From Sulfurimonas sp. (lineage in GTDB: Bacteria; Campylobacterota; Campylobacteria; Campylobacterales; Sulfurimonadaceae), in assembly GCA_027047745.1 (NCBI GenBank), contig JALTUB010000230.1, forward strand, positions 1-15,321: DNA of 15,321 bases, written 5' to 3'. Below are positions 1-7,208 of the stretch, one piece after another. The stretch's first letter is position 1, and every line of letters starts with the position of its first letter. Under the pieces are notes generated by a model. It had not been told where the DNA came from. It saw only the letters and a list, made by a program, of their open reading frames with translations, and made no database searches. The position numbers and the translations under genes were made by a program.

Positions 1-30
1 CTGTTTGACTTTAACTAAAAAAGGAACATC

Positions 31-1164
31 ATGAACCGTAGAACTTTTTTAACTACAGCTACTGCAACATCGGCGGCTATCGCTCTTAATGGATGTAATG
101 AAAGTCATAGAAAAGCAATAGACTATTTAAAACATCCAAAGCAAAGCAGTAGTGAAATAAAACACATAAATATCAACAAAAACAAAAAAACTATTATAAA
201 ACTCGCCACAAGTTGGCCAGCTCATTTTCCTATCATGGGAACAGGTGTTGAAAAATTTGCTCAAAGAGTAAAAGATATTAGTGGTGGAAGTTTAGAGATT
301 AAAATATATCCAAAAAATGTTTTAGTTCCTGCTTTGGCTGTTTTTGATGCTGCGAGTAGTGGTCAAATAGATGCCTTTCACTCTGGACCATATTATTGGA
401 AAGGTAAAAACTCTGCGTTTTCACTCTTTAGTGGTATTCCTTTTGGTTTTACTGCCCAAGAGATAAATTCTTGGATGCTTTTTGGTGGTGGACTTGAAAT
501 ATGGAGAGAACAGTATGCAAAATACAACCTTTATCCACTACTTGGAGGAAACACTAACATTCAAATGGGTGGCTGGTTTAGAAAACCAATAGAGTCTTTA
601 AAAGATATGCAAGGTTTAAAGATGCGAATACCTGGTCTTGGTGGTGAAGTCTTTTCAAGGATGGGAGTAAATCCTATTTTATTACCTGCTGGGGAGATTT
701 ACACTTCATTAGAGCGTGGAGTTATTGATGCTACTGAGTGGGTTGGACCTGCACTTGATATAAAGATGGGCTTTTACAAAGTTGCTCCTTACTACTACTC
801 AGGATGGCATGAACCAGGTTCGGTTTTGGAACTTACATTTAACAAACACTCTTGGAGTAAATTAGCATTCGAGCATCAATCAATGATAGAAGTCGCATCA
901 AGTGAAATGAATAGCAATATGACCTCTGAGTTTCATTATGAAAATATTCATGCACTTACTAAACTAAAAGAGTTAAATGTTGAGTTGTTACAATTTCCAC
1001 AAGAGGTTACAGATGCAGGTAAGATTGCCTTGCAAAAAGTTGTAGAAGAGTTTAGTGCTAAAAATGATGATTTTAAAACTGTTTATGCCTCTATTGCAAA
1101 TCAGTTAAAACTTTCAAAAGAGTGGAGTAATGTAAGCTTAAGATATTTTTTAAATGTTAGATAA
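31..1164 (+). CDS. TRAP transporter substrate-binding protein (DctP/TakP-like), Tat lipoprotein
   Basis: Periplasmic solute-binding subunit of a tripartite ATP-independent (TRAP) transporter, which hands small carboxylates to a sodium-driven permease. The N terminus combines twin arginines at residues 3-4 (NRRTFL) with a lipobox ending at Cys22 (LNGC), so it looks Tat-exported and then lipid-anchored. The mature domain starts near residue 57. Family features are the MRIPGLGGEVF segment with Arg199, the GVIDATEWVGP segment at 230-240 and GWHEPG at 259-263. These segments resemble the 2-oxo-acid binder TakP, so a keto- or hydroxy-acid ligand is my inference. The length of 377 residues is normal allowing for the long linker after the signal. 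A Shine-Dalgarno AAGGAA (21-26) supports the ATG. No DctQ or DctM permease gene lies downstream, so any partner genes are upstream of the window or elsewhere. The family is confident and the ligand is not. Confidence 0.9.
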   Translation: MNRRTFLTTATATSAAIALNGCNESHRKAIDYLKHPKQSSSEIKHININKNKKTIIKLATSWPAHFPIMGTGVEKFAQRVKDISGGSLEIKIYPKNVLVPALAVFDAASSGQIDAFHSGPYYWKGKNSAFSLFSGIPFGFTAQEINSWMLFGGGLEIWREQYAKYNLYPLLGGNTNIQMGGWFRKPIESLKDMQGLKMRIPGLGGEVFSRMGVNPILLPAGEIYTSLERGVIDATEWVGPALDIKMGFYKVAPYYYSGWHEPGSVLELTFNKHSWSKLAFEHQSMIEVASSEMNSNMTSEFHYENIHALTKLKELNVELLQFPQEVTDAGKIALQKVVEEFSAKNDDFKTVYASIANQLKLSKEWSNVSLRYFLNVR

Positions 1165-1175
1165 GTCTTTTGTAG

Positions 1176-1181
1176 TATTAT
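1176..1181 (+). promoter_or_regulatory. Possible -10 element upstream of the DUF4015 gene
   Basis: TATTAT lies in the 43-bp gap after the TRAP binding-protein gene and would place transcription start near 1188, about 20 bases before the proposed TTG start. No good -35 is visible, which is common in Campylobacterota. A 14-bp palindrome, CAATTTTAAAATTG (1186-1199), covers the predicted start site and could be an operator or chance in AT-rich DNA. Confidence 0.3.
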
Positions 1182-1207
1182 TTCACAATTTTAAAATTGG
1201 AAATATA

Positions 1208-2443
1208 TTGAAAAAAACACTGCTTATAACTCTCTTTTTTACTACTATGCTAAATGCATCTTTTTTTGGAAAAATAATAGATGCCAAAACACTAAAACCT
1301 TTAAGTAATGTTACCATCAATGATAGTAATCATGGTGTAAAGAGTGATATTAACGGCTCTTTTAGCATAAATTCAAAAGAAAATCTTTACCATGCTAAAG
1401 CTTATGGCTACAGACCACTTAGTTTTAACTCTGATTTAAACACCACAACTATAAAACTTAGACCCATAAAAGTAAAAGCCCTTTATCTGACTTTTTGGGG
1501 AGCAAGTAACAACTCAAAAACGCATAAAAGAATACTTGACATAATAAAAAAAACGGAAGTAAATGCAATAGTTGTTGATATTAAAAATGAATATGGTTCA
1601 ACATCCTTTTACACTAAGTTTAAACAAGCTAATGACTACGGTGCATACAAAAATAGAACAAATAGAAATATCAAAAAGTTTATTAAAACCATGAAAGATA
1701 GAGATATTTATACTATAGCTAGAATTGTTACATTTAAAGATGAGCTACAGGCTTCAAATAATCCAGATTATGCAATCAAAAGAGATGATAATGGAAGTAT
1801 CTGGAGAAATCATGACAAAATGGCATGGGTAGATCCTTTTGATGTTCGTTCTCAAAAATACACAATCTCTATCGCTGAGGAAGCTGCTAAAGTTGGTTTT
1901 GATGAGATTAATTTTGATTATGTTCGTTTTCCTGCAAAAACTGGACTTCATTTTGAAAAAAACAACACTCAAAAAAATCGTATAAAAACCATAGATGAAT
2001 TTTTAGATAGAGCGCAAAATAGACTTAGAAAATATGGTGTTTTTGTATCTGTTGATACTTATGGAAATATATGTTGGTCAAAAGATGACAATGGCATAGG
2101 TCAAACAGTCTCTGGTTTAGCTGCTCATGCTGATTATCTCTGTCCCATGTTGTACCCCTCTGGATTTTCTAGCGGCTCATTTTATTTTAAGCACCCTGCC
2201 GATCATCCATACGCTGTTATTTACAGAAGTATAAAAAATATAAAAGACAGAATAGATACAAAAAGAGTAAGACCTTGGTTGCAATATTTTAGAGATTATA
2301 CACACAAACGAAGACCTTATAAAAAATTTGAAGTGCAAGAGCAGATAAGAGCAACAGAAGATATACAAACAAATGGTTGGATGATGTGGTCACCATCAAG
2401 TAAATATCATGTAGATTATTTTAAAAAAATCATTAGTAAGTGA
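1208..2443 (+). CDS. Secreted putative glycoside hydrolase, DUF4015 family
   Basis: Predicted exported protein of 411 residues with three parts. A signal peptide occupies residues 1-17 (MKKTLLITLF..., cleavage near LNA-SF). A small carboxypeptidase-regulatory-like beta domain spans about 18-88. A TIM-barrel domain of the DUF4015 putative glycoside hydrolase type runs from about 90 to 400. Diagnostic segments are ALYLTFWG (91-98), VVDIKNEYG (122-130), MAWVDPF (205-211) and FDEINFDYVRFP (231-242), whose acidic residues are the likely catalytic ones. I chose the TTG at 1208 because it gives a textbook signal peptide and has GGAAA 5-7 bases upstream. The upstream ATG at 1154 lacks a ribosome site and would put about 18 polar and hydrophobic residues ahead of the signal. 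The 3' end overlaps the convergent peptidase gene by 11 bp. The substrate is unknown; the fold is confident, activity is inferred from the family. Confidence 0.82.
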   Translation: MKKTLLITLFFTTMLNASFFGKIIDAKTLKPLSNVTINDSNHGVKSDINGSFSINSKENLYHAKAYGYRPLSFNSDLNTTTIKLRPIKVKALYLTFWGASNNSKTHKRILDIIKKTEVNAIVVDIKNEYGSTSFYTKFKQANDYGAYKNRTNRNIKKFIKTMKDRDIYTIARIVTFKDELQASNNPDYAIKRDDNGSIWRNHDKMAWVDPFDVRSQKYTISIAEEAAKVGFDEINFDYVRFPAKTGLHFEKNNTQKNRIKTIDEFLDRAQNRLRKYGVFVSVDTYGNICWSKDDNGIGQTVSGLAAHADYLCPMLYPSGFSSGSFYFKHPADHPYAVIYRSIKNIKDRIDTKRVRPWLQYFRDYTHKRRPYKKFEVQEQIRATEDIQTNGWMMWSPSSKYHVDYFKKIISK

Positions 2444-3092
2444 TATGTATATTTTTTAGTTCTTTTCTCAACTTTTTTGAATCTTGTAGATAATGTTCTA
2501 CAAGTTCATGAAACTCTTTTGAATGGTTCATGTGAACTAAATGAGCCAATTCATGAACAACTACATAATCGATTAGCTCTTTTTTGATTTTGATAAGTTC
2601 GCTGTTTAGAGTTATCGTTTTCTTAGAACTACAGCTTCCCCATCTTGTTTTCATCTTTCTAAACTTTAAAGAGTTATATTTTAGATTCATGATAGATGAA
2701 AAATATTCTACTCTTTTTGTTAGATAGATTTTTGAGATATGTTTATAAAACAGATCATAGATTTTTAAAATATTTTCTCTGTTTGTAGCTCTTAATTTTT
2801 CTAATCTATGTCGTAAAAACTCTGCCTCTACAGAATCAATATTAATAACATCGCCAAAAAAAAGAACTTCATCTTCGAGATTAATATTTTGAGCTTTATG
2901 ATTTTCAAATTTTATGAGTTGCTTTCTTATCCATACTTCTTTTTCAAGAAGTAAATTTTGTATAAAAGCATTGGAAACTCTTGGTGTTTTTACAATTATT
3001 TTAGAATCACCCTTTACACTTATATAGTTATGTTTGAGTTTAGGTTTGCAGATATGTTCTACTCTCAAATCTTTAAACAGGATTTTATTCAT
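2433..3092 (-). CDS. YgjP-type zinc metallopeptidase (DUF45 / M48-like)
   Basis: Predicted cytoplasmic zinc metallopeptidase of the YgjP/DUF45 family, 219 residues. The active-site motif HELAH is at residues 180-184, followed by His190 in MNHSKEF, the usual arrangement of this family. The upstream signature RWGSCSSKKTITLN (150-163) is also typical. No signal peptide or membrane segment is seen. Family members are little studied and the substrate is unknown. I chose the ATG at 3092 because the family domain begins directly after it (ILFKDLRVEH). It overlaps the queC stop by 8 bases (ATGAATAA), which suggests translational coupling to queC. A longer in-frame start at 3131 would add 13 residues encoded within queC, and neither start has a clear Shine-Dalgarno. 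Its 3' end overlaps the convergent DUF4015 gene. Confidence 0.85.
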   Translation of the reverse strand: MNKILFKDLRVEHICKPKLKHNYISVKGDSKIIVKTPRVSNAFIQNLLLEKEVWIRKQLIKFENHKAQNINLEDEVLFFGDVINIDSVEAEFLRHRLEKLRATNRENILKIYDLFYKHISKIYLTKRVEYFSSIMNLKYNSLKFRKMKTRWGSCSSKKTITLNSELIKIKKELIDYVVVHELAHLVHMNHSKEFHELVEHYLQDSKKLRKELKNIHITY

Positions 3093-3765
3093 AAACAATC
3101 GGGTCAGTAACACCTGCAAGTTTGAAACCATTTAAACGCAATCTACAGCTATCACAGACACCACAAGCCCTCTCTTCATTTTTATAACAACTCCAAGTAA
3201 GTTCTAGTGGAACATTTATACTTAAAGCTTTTTTTACGATTTGTGATTTTTGCAAATGCACCAATGGCATTTTTATCTCTATCTGCGTCTCATCTTTTGT
3301 TCCAAGGTTTATAGAGTCTTGCATGCTTTGTATGTATAATTCCCTACAATCAGGATAACCACTACTATCCTCTTCAACCACGCCTATGCTTATAACTTCA
3401 GCACCCTCTTTTTCTGCGATAGCAGCACTCATACTTAGAAAAATACCATTTCTAAAAGGTACATATGTGACTGGAACACCCTCTTCTACCCCAGCAGTTG
3501 GAACATCTATATTTATATCAGTAAGAGCAGACGCTCCTAAGTGTTTGAAAAAATCTAAATCTAAAATGTACTTCTCTTTTACATCCAAATCTTTTGCTAT
3601 TTTTTCAAAACACTCTAACTCTTTAGATTGAGTACGCTGGTCATAATTAAAATGCACAGCGATAATTTCATACCCTTTTTCTTTCATCATATATGCACTC
3701 AAAGTAGAATCCATACCACCACTCATGACGCATACAGCTTTTTTTATCTTGTTTTTCGTTTTCAT
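3085..3765 (-). CDS. queC: 7-cyano-7-deazaguanine synthase QueC
   Basis: ATP-dependent enzyme converting 7-carboxy-7-deazaguanine and ammonia to preQ0, the precursor of queuosine in tRNA. The PP-loop ATP-binding motif SGGMDS is at residues 15-20. A C-terminal zinc site is formed by Cys193, Cys201, Cys204 and Cys207 (CYKNEERACGVCDSC), as in the family. The conserved VPFRNG segment lies in the middle. The length of 226 residues matches known QueC proteins. It is the first gene of a minus-strand pair with the YgjP-type peptidase. No Shine-Dalgarno precedes the ATG, and an extended -10 element ends 5 bases before it, so the message may be leaderless. The other queuosine genes (queD, queE, queF) are not in this window. 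Confidence 0.96.
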   Translation of the reverse strand: MKTKNKIKKAVCVMSGGMDSTLSAYMMKEKGYEIIAVHFNYDQRTQSKELECFEKIAKDLDVKEKYILDLDFFKHLGASALTDINIDVPTAGVEEGVPVTYVPFRNGIFLSMSAAIAEKEGAEVISIGVVEEDSSGYPDCRELYIQSMQDSINLGTKDETQIEIKMPLVHLQKSQIVKKALSINVPLELTWSCYKNEERACGVCDSCRLRLNGFKLAGVTDPIVYE

Positions 3766-3770
3766 ATCTT

Positions 3771-3779
3771 ATTTTAACA
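3771..3779 (-). promoter_or_regulatory. Extended -10 promoter element of queC
   Basis: On the minus strand the bases read TGTTAAAAT, an extended -10 (TGn followed by TAAAAT). Only five bases (AAGAT) separate it from the queC ATG, which would put the transcription start at or next to the A of the start codon. No other ribosome site is present. This is a sequence-based prediction. Confidence 0.45.
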
Positions 3780-3813
3780 TAGTTTTTTAATCTTTATTGA
3801 AACAAATTGGTTA

Positions 3814-3819
3814 TATAAT
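3814..3819 (+). promoter_or_regulatory. -10 element upstream of the YjfB-like gene
   Basis: A consensus TATAAT lies 28 bases before the start codon at 3848, giving an expected leader of about 22 bases that contains the strong Shine-Dalgarno. It is flanked by two direct AATTGG copies (3805-3810 and 3817-3822) that may be chance. It shares the 82-bp divergent region with the queC promoter. Confidence 0.45.
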
Positions 3820-3847
3820 TGGCTTAGATAGAAAAAAAGGAGACATT

Positions 3848-4036
3848 ATGGAAGTATCATCTTCAACAAACTCTGGGGCATCACAGATAGATGTACTAAA
3901 AAAAGCCATTGACACTCAGTCAGAACAAGCTTTAAAAATACTAGAAGATACAAATAAACAGACTCAAGAGACTGTGTCTCAAGCAGATGTTGCTAGAAAA
4001 ACAGGAGTTGGGAGCAACTTAAATATAAATGGTTGA
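3848..4036 (+). CDS. YjfB-like putative motility protein (62 aa)
   Basis: A 62-residue soluble protein that resembles the YjfB family of small putative motility proteins. The match is the pattern of a short polar N terminus, then IDVLKKAIDTQSEQALKILE, then a Gly/Asn-rich end (VGSNLNING), comparable to the LKK...Q...LL and LG.N.D endings of YjfB. The start is decided by AAAAAAGGAGA at 3833-3843, the best ribosome site of the left half of the window. An upstream in-frame TTG at 3797 would place the promoter and ribosome site inside the gene, so I rejected it. The middle part is strongly helical and Gln/Thr/Glu-rich. No signal peptide or membrane segment is seen. It stands alone between queC and ybeY, with no other motility gene nearby. 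Function is unproven even in the family. Confidence 0.75.
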   Translation: MEVSSSTNSGASQIDVLKKAIDTQSEQALKILEDTNKQTQETVSQADVARKTGVGSNLNING

Positions 4037-4062
4037 GTCTTTAACATCTAGTTCGATATAAT
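4033..4062 (+). promoter_or_regulatory. ybeY promoter, predicted to give a leaderless mRNA
   Basis: A -35-like TTGAGT (4033-4038, overlapping the stop codon of the preceding gene) is followed after 18 bases by a consensus -10 TATAAT (4057-4062). The ybeY ATG begins at 4070, seven bases after the -10, where transcription would be expected to start. No Shine-Dalgarno fits in this gap. Confidence 0.55.
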
Positions 4063-4069
4063 TACACTT

Positions 4070-4489
4070 ATGATTGAACTAGATAATAGAACCTCACTTG
4101 AGGTCGATGAAACTTTTTTAAATAAAATAGCTTTTATCTTAACCGATAAAGATATTGAACTAATAATAACTACAAACGAAGAAATCAAAAATATAAACTT
4201 AGAGCATAGAAATATAGACAAAGATACTGATGTGCTTAGTTTTCCTTACGAAGATACACTATTTTTCCCTTTAGGAAGTATTGTTATATCTCAAGAACAT
4301 GTAAAGTCAAAATCTAAAGAGTATGGACATAAACGCAGTGACGAGTTATCACTTTTATTTATACATGGACTTTTACATATTTTAGGATTTGATCATGAAG
4401 TAGATAACGGAGAAATGCGTGAAAAAGAGAAAGAGTTGATTTCAAGATTTGATTTGCCAGAGAGCCTAATAATAAGAACACAAGGATAA
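4070..4489 (+). CDS. ybeY: Endoribonuclease YbeY (rRNA maturation factor)
   Basis: Zinc-dependent single-strand endoribonuclease that helps 16S rRNA 3'-end maturation and 70S ribosome quality control. The metal site HGLLHILGFDH occupies residues 99-109, with His99, His103 and His109 as ligands. The conserved TDVLSFPY segment is at 53-60. The length of 139 residues is at the short end of the normal range. The ATG has no Shine-Dalgarno and sits seven bases behind a consensus -10, consistent with leaderless translation. The antiporter gene starts two bases after its stop and has its own ribosome site, so the two are probably cotranscribed. Confidence 0.95.
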   Translation: MIELDNRTSLEVDETFLNKIAFILTDKDIELIITTNEEIKNINLEHRNIDKDTDVLSFPYEDTLFFPLGSIVISQEHVKSKSKEYGHKRSDELSLLFIHGLLHILGFDHEVDNGEMREKEKELISRFDLPESLIIRTQG

Positions 4490-4491
4490 AA

Positions 4492-5421
4492 ATGGATTTT
4501 ATAATATTTATAGTTGCGATGGGTGCTTTAGTATATGGAGCTGATTTTATCATAAAAGAGTCAGAAAGAATTGCACTGCATTTCAACATTTCTCATTTTG
4601 TGATTGGTGCGACGCTTGTTGCATTTGGAACTTCTTTGCCAGAAATGGCTGCGTCTATGATGGCATCTGCACAGGGTAAAAGTGATATGGCTGTTGCTAA
4701 TGTAGTTGGCAGTGTAATATTTAATATCACTTTAGTTTTAGGTGTTGTTTTTATGATTGCAAAGTCCATAAAACCAAAAAGAGACCTCTTTGCTAAAGAT
4801 AGTGCTTGGGTTGTCATCCCTGTTGTTGTCTTTTTTATAATGATTCAAGATGGTTCTATCGGTAGAGTTGATGGAGTTCTATTTTTATTGATGATGGCTT
4901 CTTATCTTCTGTTTTTATTTAAGGATTCTAAGGAGGATTTAGAAGGAGAAATAGATGACTCTATAGATAAAGAAAACTTTGCTTGGGGAAAAACTATACT
5001 TCTCCTTGCTATTGGTTTTGCTTTTACTATAGGTGGAGCTAATTTTGTTGTTGAAAGTGGGTCAAATATAGCAAGACATTTTGGAGTAAGTGAGTGGATT
5101 ATAGGTCTGTTTCTAATATCACTTGGAACATCTTTGCCAGAACTTGTTGTTTCTGTTGTGGCAATTAAAAAAGGAAATGCAGAGATGAGTATTGGAAATA
5201 TTATTGGTTCAAATGTTGCAAACTTTTCTATGGTATTGGGAGCTTCATCACTTATAAATCCACTAAGCATTGATATTGCAGCTACAAAATTTGATTTATT
5301 TATAATGGCAGCGGCATCTTTAGCACTTCTTTTTATACTAGCAAATAAGATTTATAACAAGGCAGGAGCAATATTTTTACTTATTATTTTAGCTCTTTTT
5401 ATTCAAAATTCTATAGTGTAA
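4492..5421 (+). CDS. Calcium/sodium-type antiporter, CaCA family (YrbG-like)
   Basis: Inner-membrane cation antiporter of 309 residues, probably exchanging Ca2+ for Na+ or H+. It shows the duplicated alpha repeats of the family. Repeat 1 is VAFGTSLPEM (43-52) plus VVGSVIFN (71-78), and repeat 2 is ISLGTSLPEL (209-218) plus GNIIGSNVAN (235-244). The key glutamates are Glu51 and Glu217, and the Ser/Asn ligand pairs are Ser74/Asn78 and Ser240/Asn244. In repeat 1 the usual GSN is GSV, but the predicted ligand positions are kept. About ten hydrophobic segments are visible, with an acidic cytoplasmic loop around 145-162. The ribosome site AAGGAT (4482-4487) lies in the ybeY tail. The gene ends two bases from the convergent mrdA stop, with no obvious terminator between them. 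Ion specificity is inferred. Confidence 0.92.
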   Translation: MDFIIFIVAMGALVYGADFIIKESERIALHFNISHFVIGATLVAFGTSLPEMAASMMASAQGKSDMAVANVVGSVIFNITLVLGVVFMIAKSIKPKRDLFAKDSAWVVIPVVVFFIMIQDGSIGRVDGVLFLLMMASYLLFLFKDSKEDLEGEIDDSIDKENFAWGKTILLLAIGFAFTIGGANFVVESGSNIARHFGVSEWIIGLFLISLGTSLPELVVSVVAIKKGNAEMSIGNIIGSNVANFSMVLGASSLINPLSIDIAATKFDLFIMAAASLALLFILANKIYNKAGAIFLLIILALFIQNSIV

Positions 5422-5423
5422 AA

Positions 5424-7208
5424 TTATTGTTTTATATAACCAAGCTCTAAAAGTTTGTTATATATTTTTGAGGCAATAGAACCTGCAGCACTACCACCAT
5501 GACCACCATGTTCTACCATTATGGTAACAACATATTGTGGATTTTTATAAGGTCCATATGTTGTTAACCATGCATGAGAACGCCTATAGTAAGACAATTC
5601 ATGCTCTTTTTTCCTCTTTTGTATATCTTGTTTAATCCCAACAACCTGTGCTGTTCCTGTTTTACCAGCTAATACAACTTTTGAGTGAATATAATGTGTT
5701 GCTGTTCCATGAGGAGAGTTACATACTTGATACATTGCATTTTGAATTATTGGTAGTTTTTTTAGTTCTTTAGCTGTAAAAACTTCTTTAAAAATAGGTT
5801 TTATTACTTTGTTTCCTATCTTTTTAGCTAGATGTGGTGTAGGTAACTTTGATGTTGCTAAAAGTGCCGTAACTTGAGCAATTTGCATTGGAGTAACAAG
5901 GAAATCACCCTGCCCTATTGCCATGTTGGCTGTCTCTCCAATACTCCACATTTTATTGTATTTTTTTAATTTCCAAGCTCTTGAAGGAACTACACCTATA
6001 AATTCATTTGGCAGGTCAATACCTGTTTTTTTAGATAGACCATACCTTTTTAAAGCATTACTCATTTTTGTATTTCCTACAATTAGACTTCCTTTATAAA
6101 AAAAATCATCGCAACTCTCTCTAATAGCCTTTGTTATATTGGTATGGTGATGCCCATTTTTCTTCCAACATCTAAAAATACGCCCACCAAGATGGAGTGA
6201 TGAACGACAATCTACACTCCATCTCTCATTTAACTTACTTGTTATGTAAAGTAGTCCAAGCAATGGTTTTATTGAAGAGCCTGGTGGGTATAAACCATTT
6301 ATCATTTTATTTGTAAAGGGGTGATCAAGGCTTGAAGATAAATCATTGTACATTTTATGTGACATACCAGAGACAAAAATATTTGAATCATAGTTTGGAA
6401 AACTACCTGCTGCCAACAAAGATCCATCTACTCTCATTACGATAACAGACCCAACCTTGCCAGTAAACAGTTCTGAGATATATTTTTGAAGTTTTATATC
6501 TAGTGTTAAAGTTAGTTTTCTATCTTCTTTCGGATTATTGTATGAAAGCTCTTCTATCTCTTGGTTGCTTGCATTTACCTTTATTCTTTTTGTGCCTTTT
6601 TTACCTTCAAGATATTTATTATACTTTTTTTCTATCCCTATTTTACCAGTATAACCTATCAGTTCCAGTAAAGGATCTTTAGCTATCTCTTTTTTATTTG
6701 CATGAGCTACATATCCTATCACATGTGCAGCAATATTTTTATATGGATAATATCGCTTTGGTGAGGGAATGACTTTAAGATTTTTTATCAAATTTAATTT
6801 GGTATATACTGGCAAAATATCATTATAAGATATAAAAGGAACTATGTTTATAAAGTTATGATTATAGTATGAGTCTTTTTTTATATATTTTTCAACCAAT
6901 TTGTCTCTTTTTAAAAATGGAAATGTTTTTACTAAACTATTTATCTCCTCATTAAACTCTTTGATATGCTTTTTTCCTCTCAAGTGAGGTGCTAACTCTA
7001 TTTTAAATCCAAGTTTATTGATAGCTATTGGGATATTGTTTCTATCTAAAATCTCACCACGAACAGGTGGAATATTTTCAATTTTAATAGTATTTTGCTG
7101 TGATAATTTTGCATAATATTCATTGGATTTAATTGATAGAAAAAAAACACGAACTATAATCCCTAACCAAATAAAGATAAATATAAATATAATAAACTTT
7201 ATTTTCAT
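5424..7208 (-). CDS. mrdA: Penicillin-binding protein 2 (peptidoglycan DD-transpeptidase)
   Basis: Membrane-anchored transpeptidase that crosslinks peptidoglycan during cell elongation, working with RodA and the MreBCD scaffold. A single N-terminal membrane anchor covers residues 4-25. The PBP dimerisation domain starts at the PPVRGEILDRN motif (47-57). The transpeptidase domain carries the acylated serine in SSIK (311-314), the second motif as SCD (365-367, the form usual for PBP2) and KTGT (516-519). The length of 594 residues is normal. Its ATG overlaps the stop of the MreD-like gene by four bases (ATGA), which indicates translational coupling. A stem-loop plus U-run ends about 11 bases before the ATG and could attenuate it. 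No rodA follows, because the gene is last in its strand run. Confidence 0.95.
   Translation of the reverse strand: MKIKFIIFIFIFIWLGIIVRVFFLSIKSNEYYAKLSQQNTIKIENIPPVRGEILDRNNIPIAINKLGFKIELAPHLRGKKHIKEFNEEINSLVKTFPFLKRDKLVEKYIKKDSYYNHNFINIVPFISYNDILPVYTKLNLIKNLKVIPSPKRYYPYKNIAAHVIGYVAHANKKEIAKDPLLELIGYTGKIGIEKKYNKYLEGKKGTKRIKVNASNQEIEELSYNNPKEDRKLTLTLDIKLQKYISELFTGKVGSVIVMRVDGSLLAAGSFPNYDSNIFVSGMSHKMYNDLSSSLDHPFTNKMINGLYPPGSSIKPLLGLLYITSKLNERWSVDCRSSLHLGGRIFRCWKKNGHHHTNITKAIRESCDDFFYKGSLIVGNTKMSNALKRYGLSKKTGIDLPNEFIGVVPSRAWKLKKYNKMWSIGETANMAIGQGDFLVTPMQIAQVTALLATSKLPTPHLAKKIGNKVIKPIFKEVFTAKELKKLPIIQNAMYQVCNSPHGTATHYIHSKVVLAGKTGTAQVVGIKQDIQKRKKEHELSYYRRSHAWLTTYGPYKNPQYVVTIMVEHGGHGGSAAGSIASKIYNKLLELGYIKQ

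Noticed and set aside
1..34. Possible tail of an upstream gene: frame 1 ends at TAA 16-18, and frame 2 runs to a TGA at 32-34 overlapping the first ATG.
   Set aside because: Only 5 to 10 codons are visible and neither tail is recognisable, so no gene can be supported.
2420..2460. Weak symmetric ATCA...TGAT with A-run and T-run at the convergent DUF4015/peptidase ends, looking like a two-way terminator.
   Set aside because: The stem is only about four pairs and lies within both coding ends; too weak to call.
3807..3825. A sigma-54-like pattern (TTGG...TTGGC) before the YjfB-like gene, tempting because of the motility link.
   Set aside because: The GG to GC spacing is one base too long (11, not 10) and a consensus TATAAT occupies the same bases.
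5400..5450. Search for a terminator between the convergent antiporter and mrdA ends.
   Set aside because: Only two bases separate the stops and no stable hairpin is visible on either strand.
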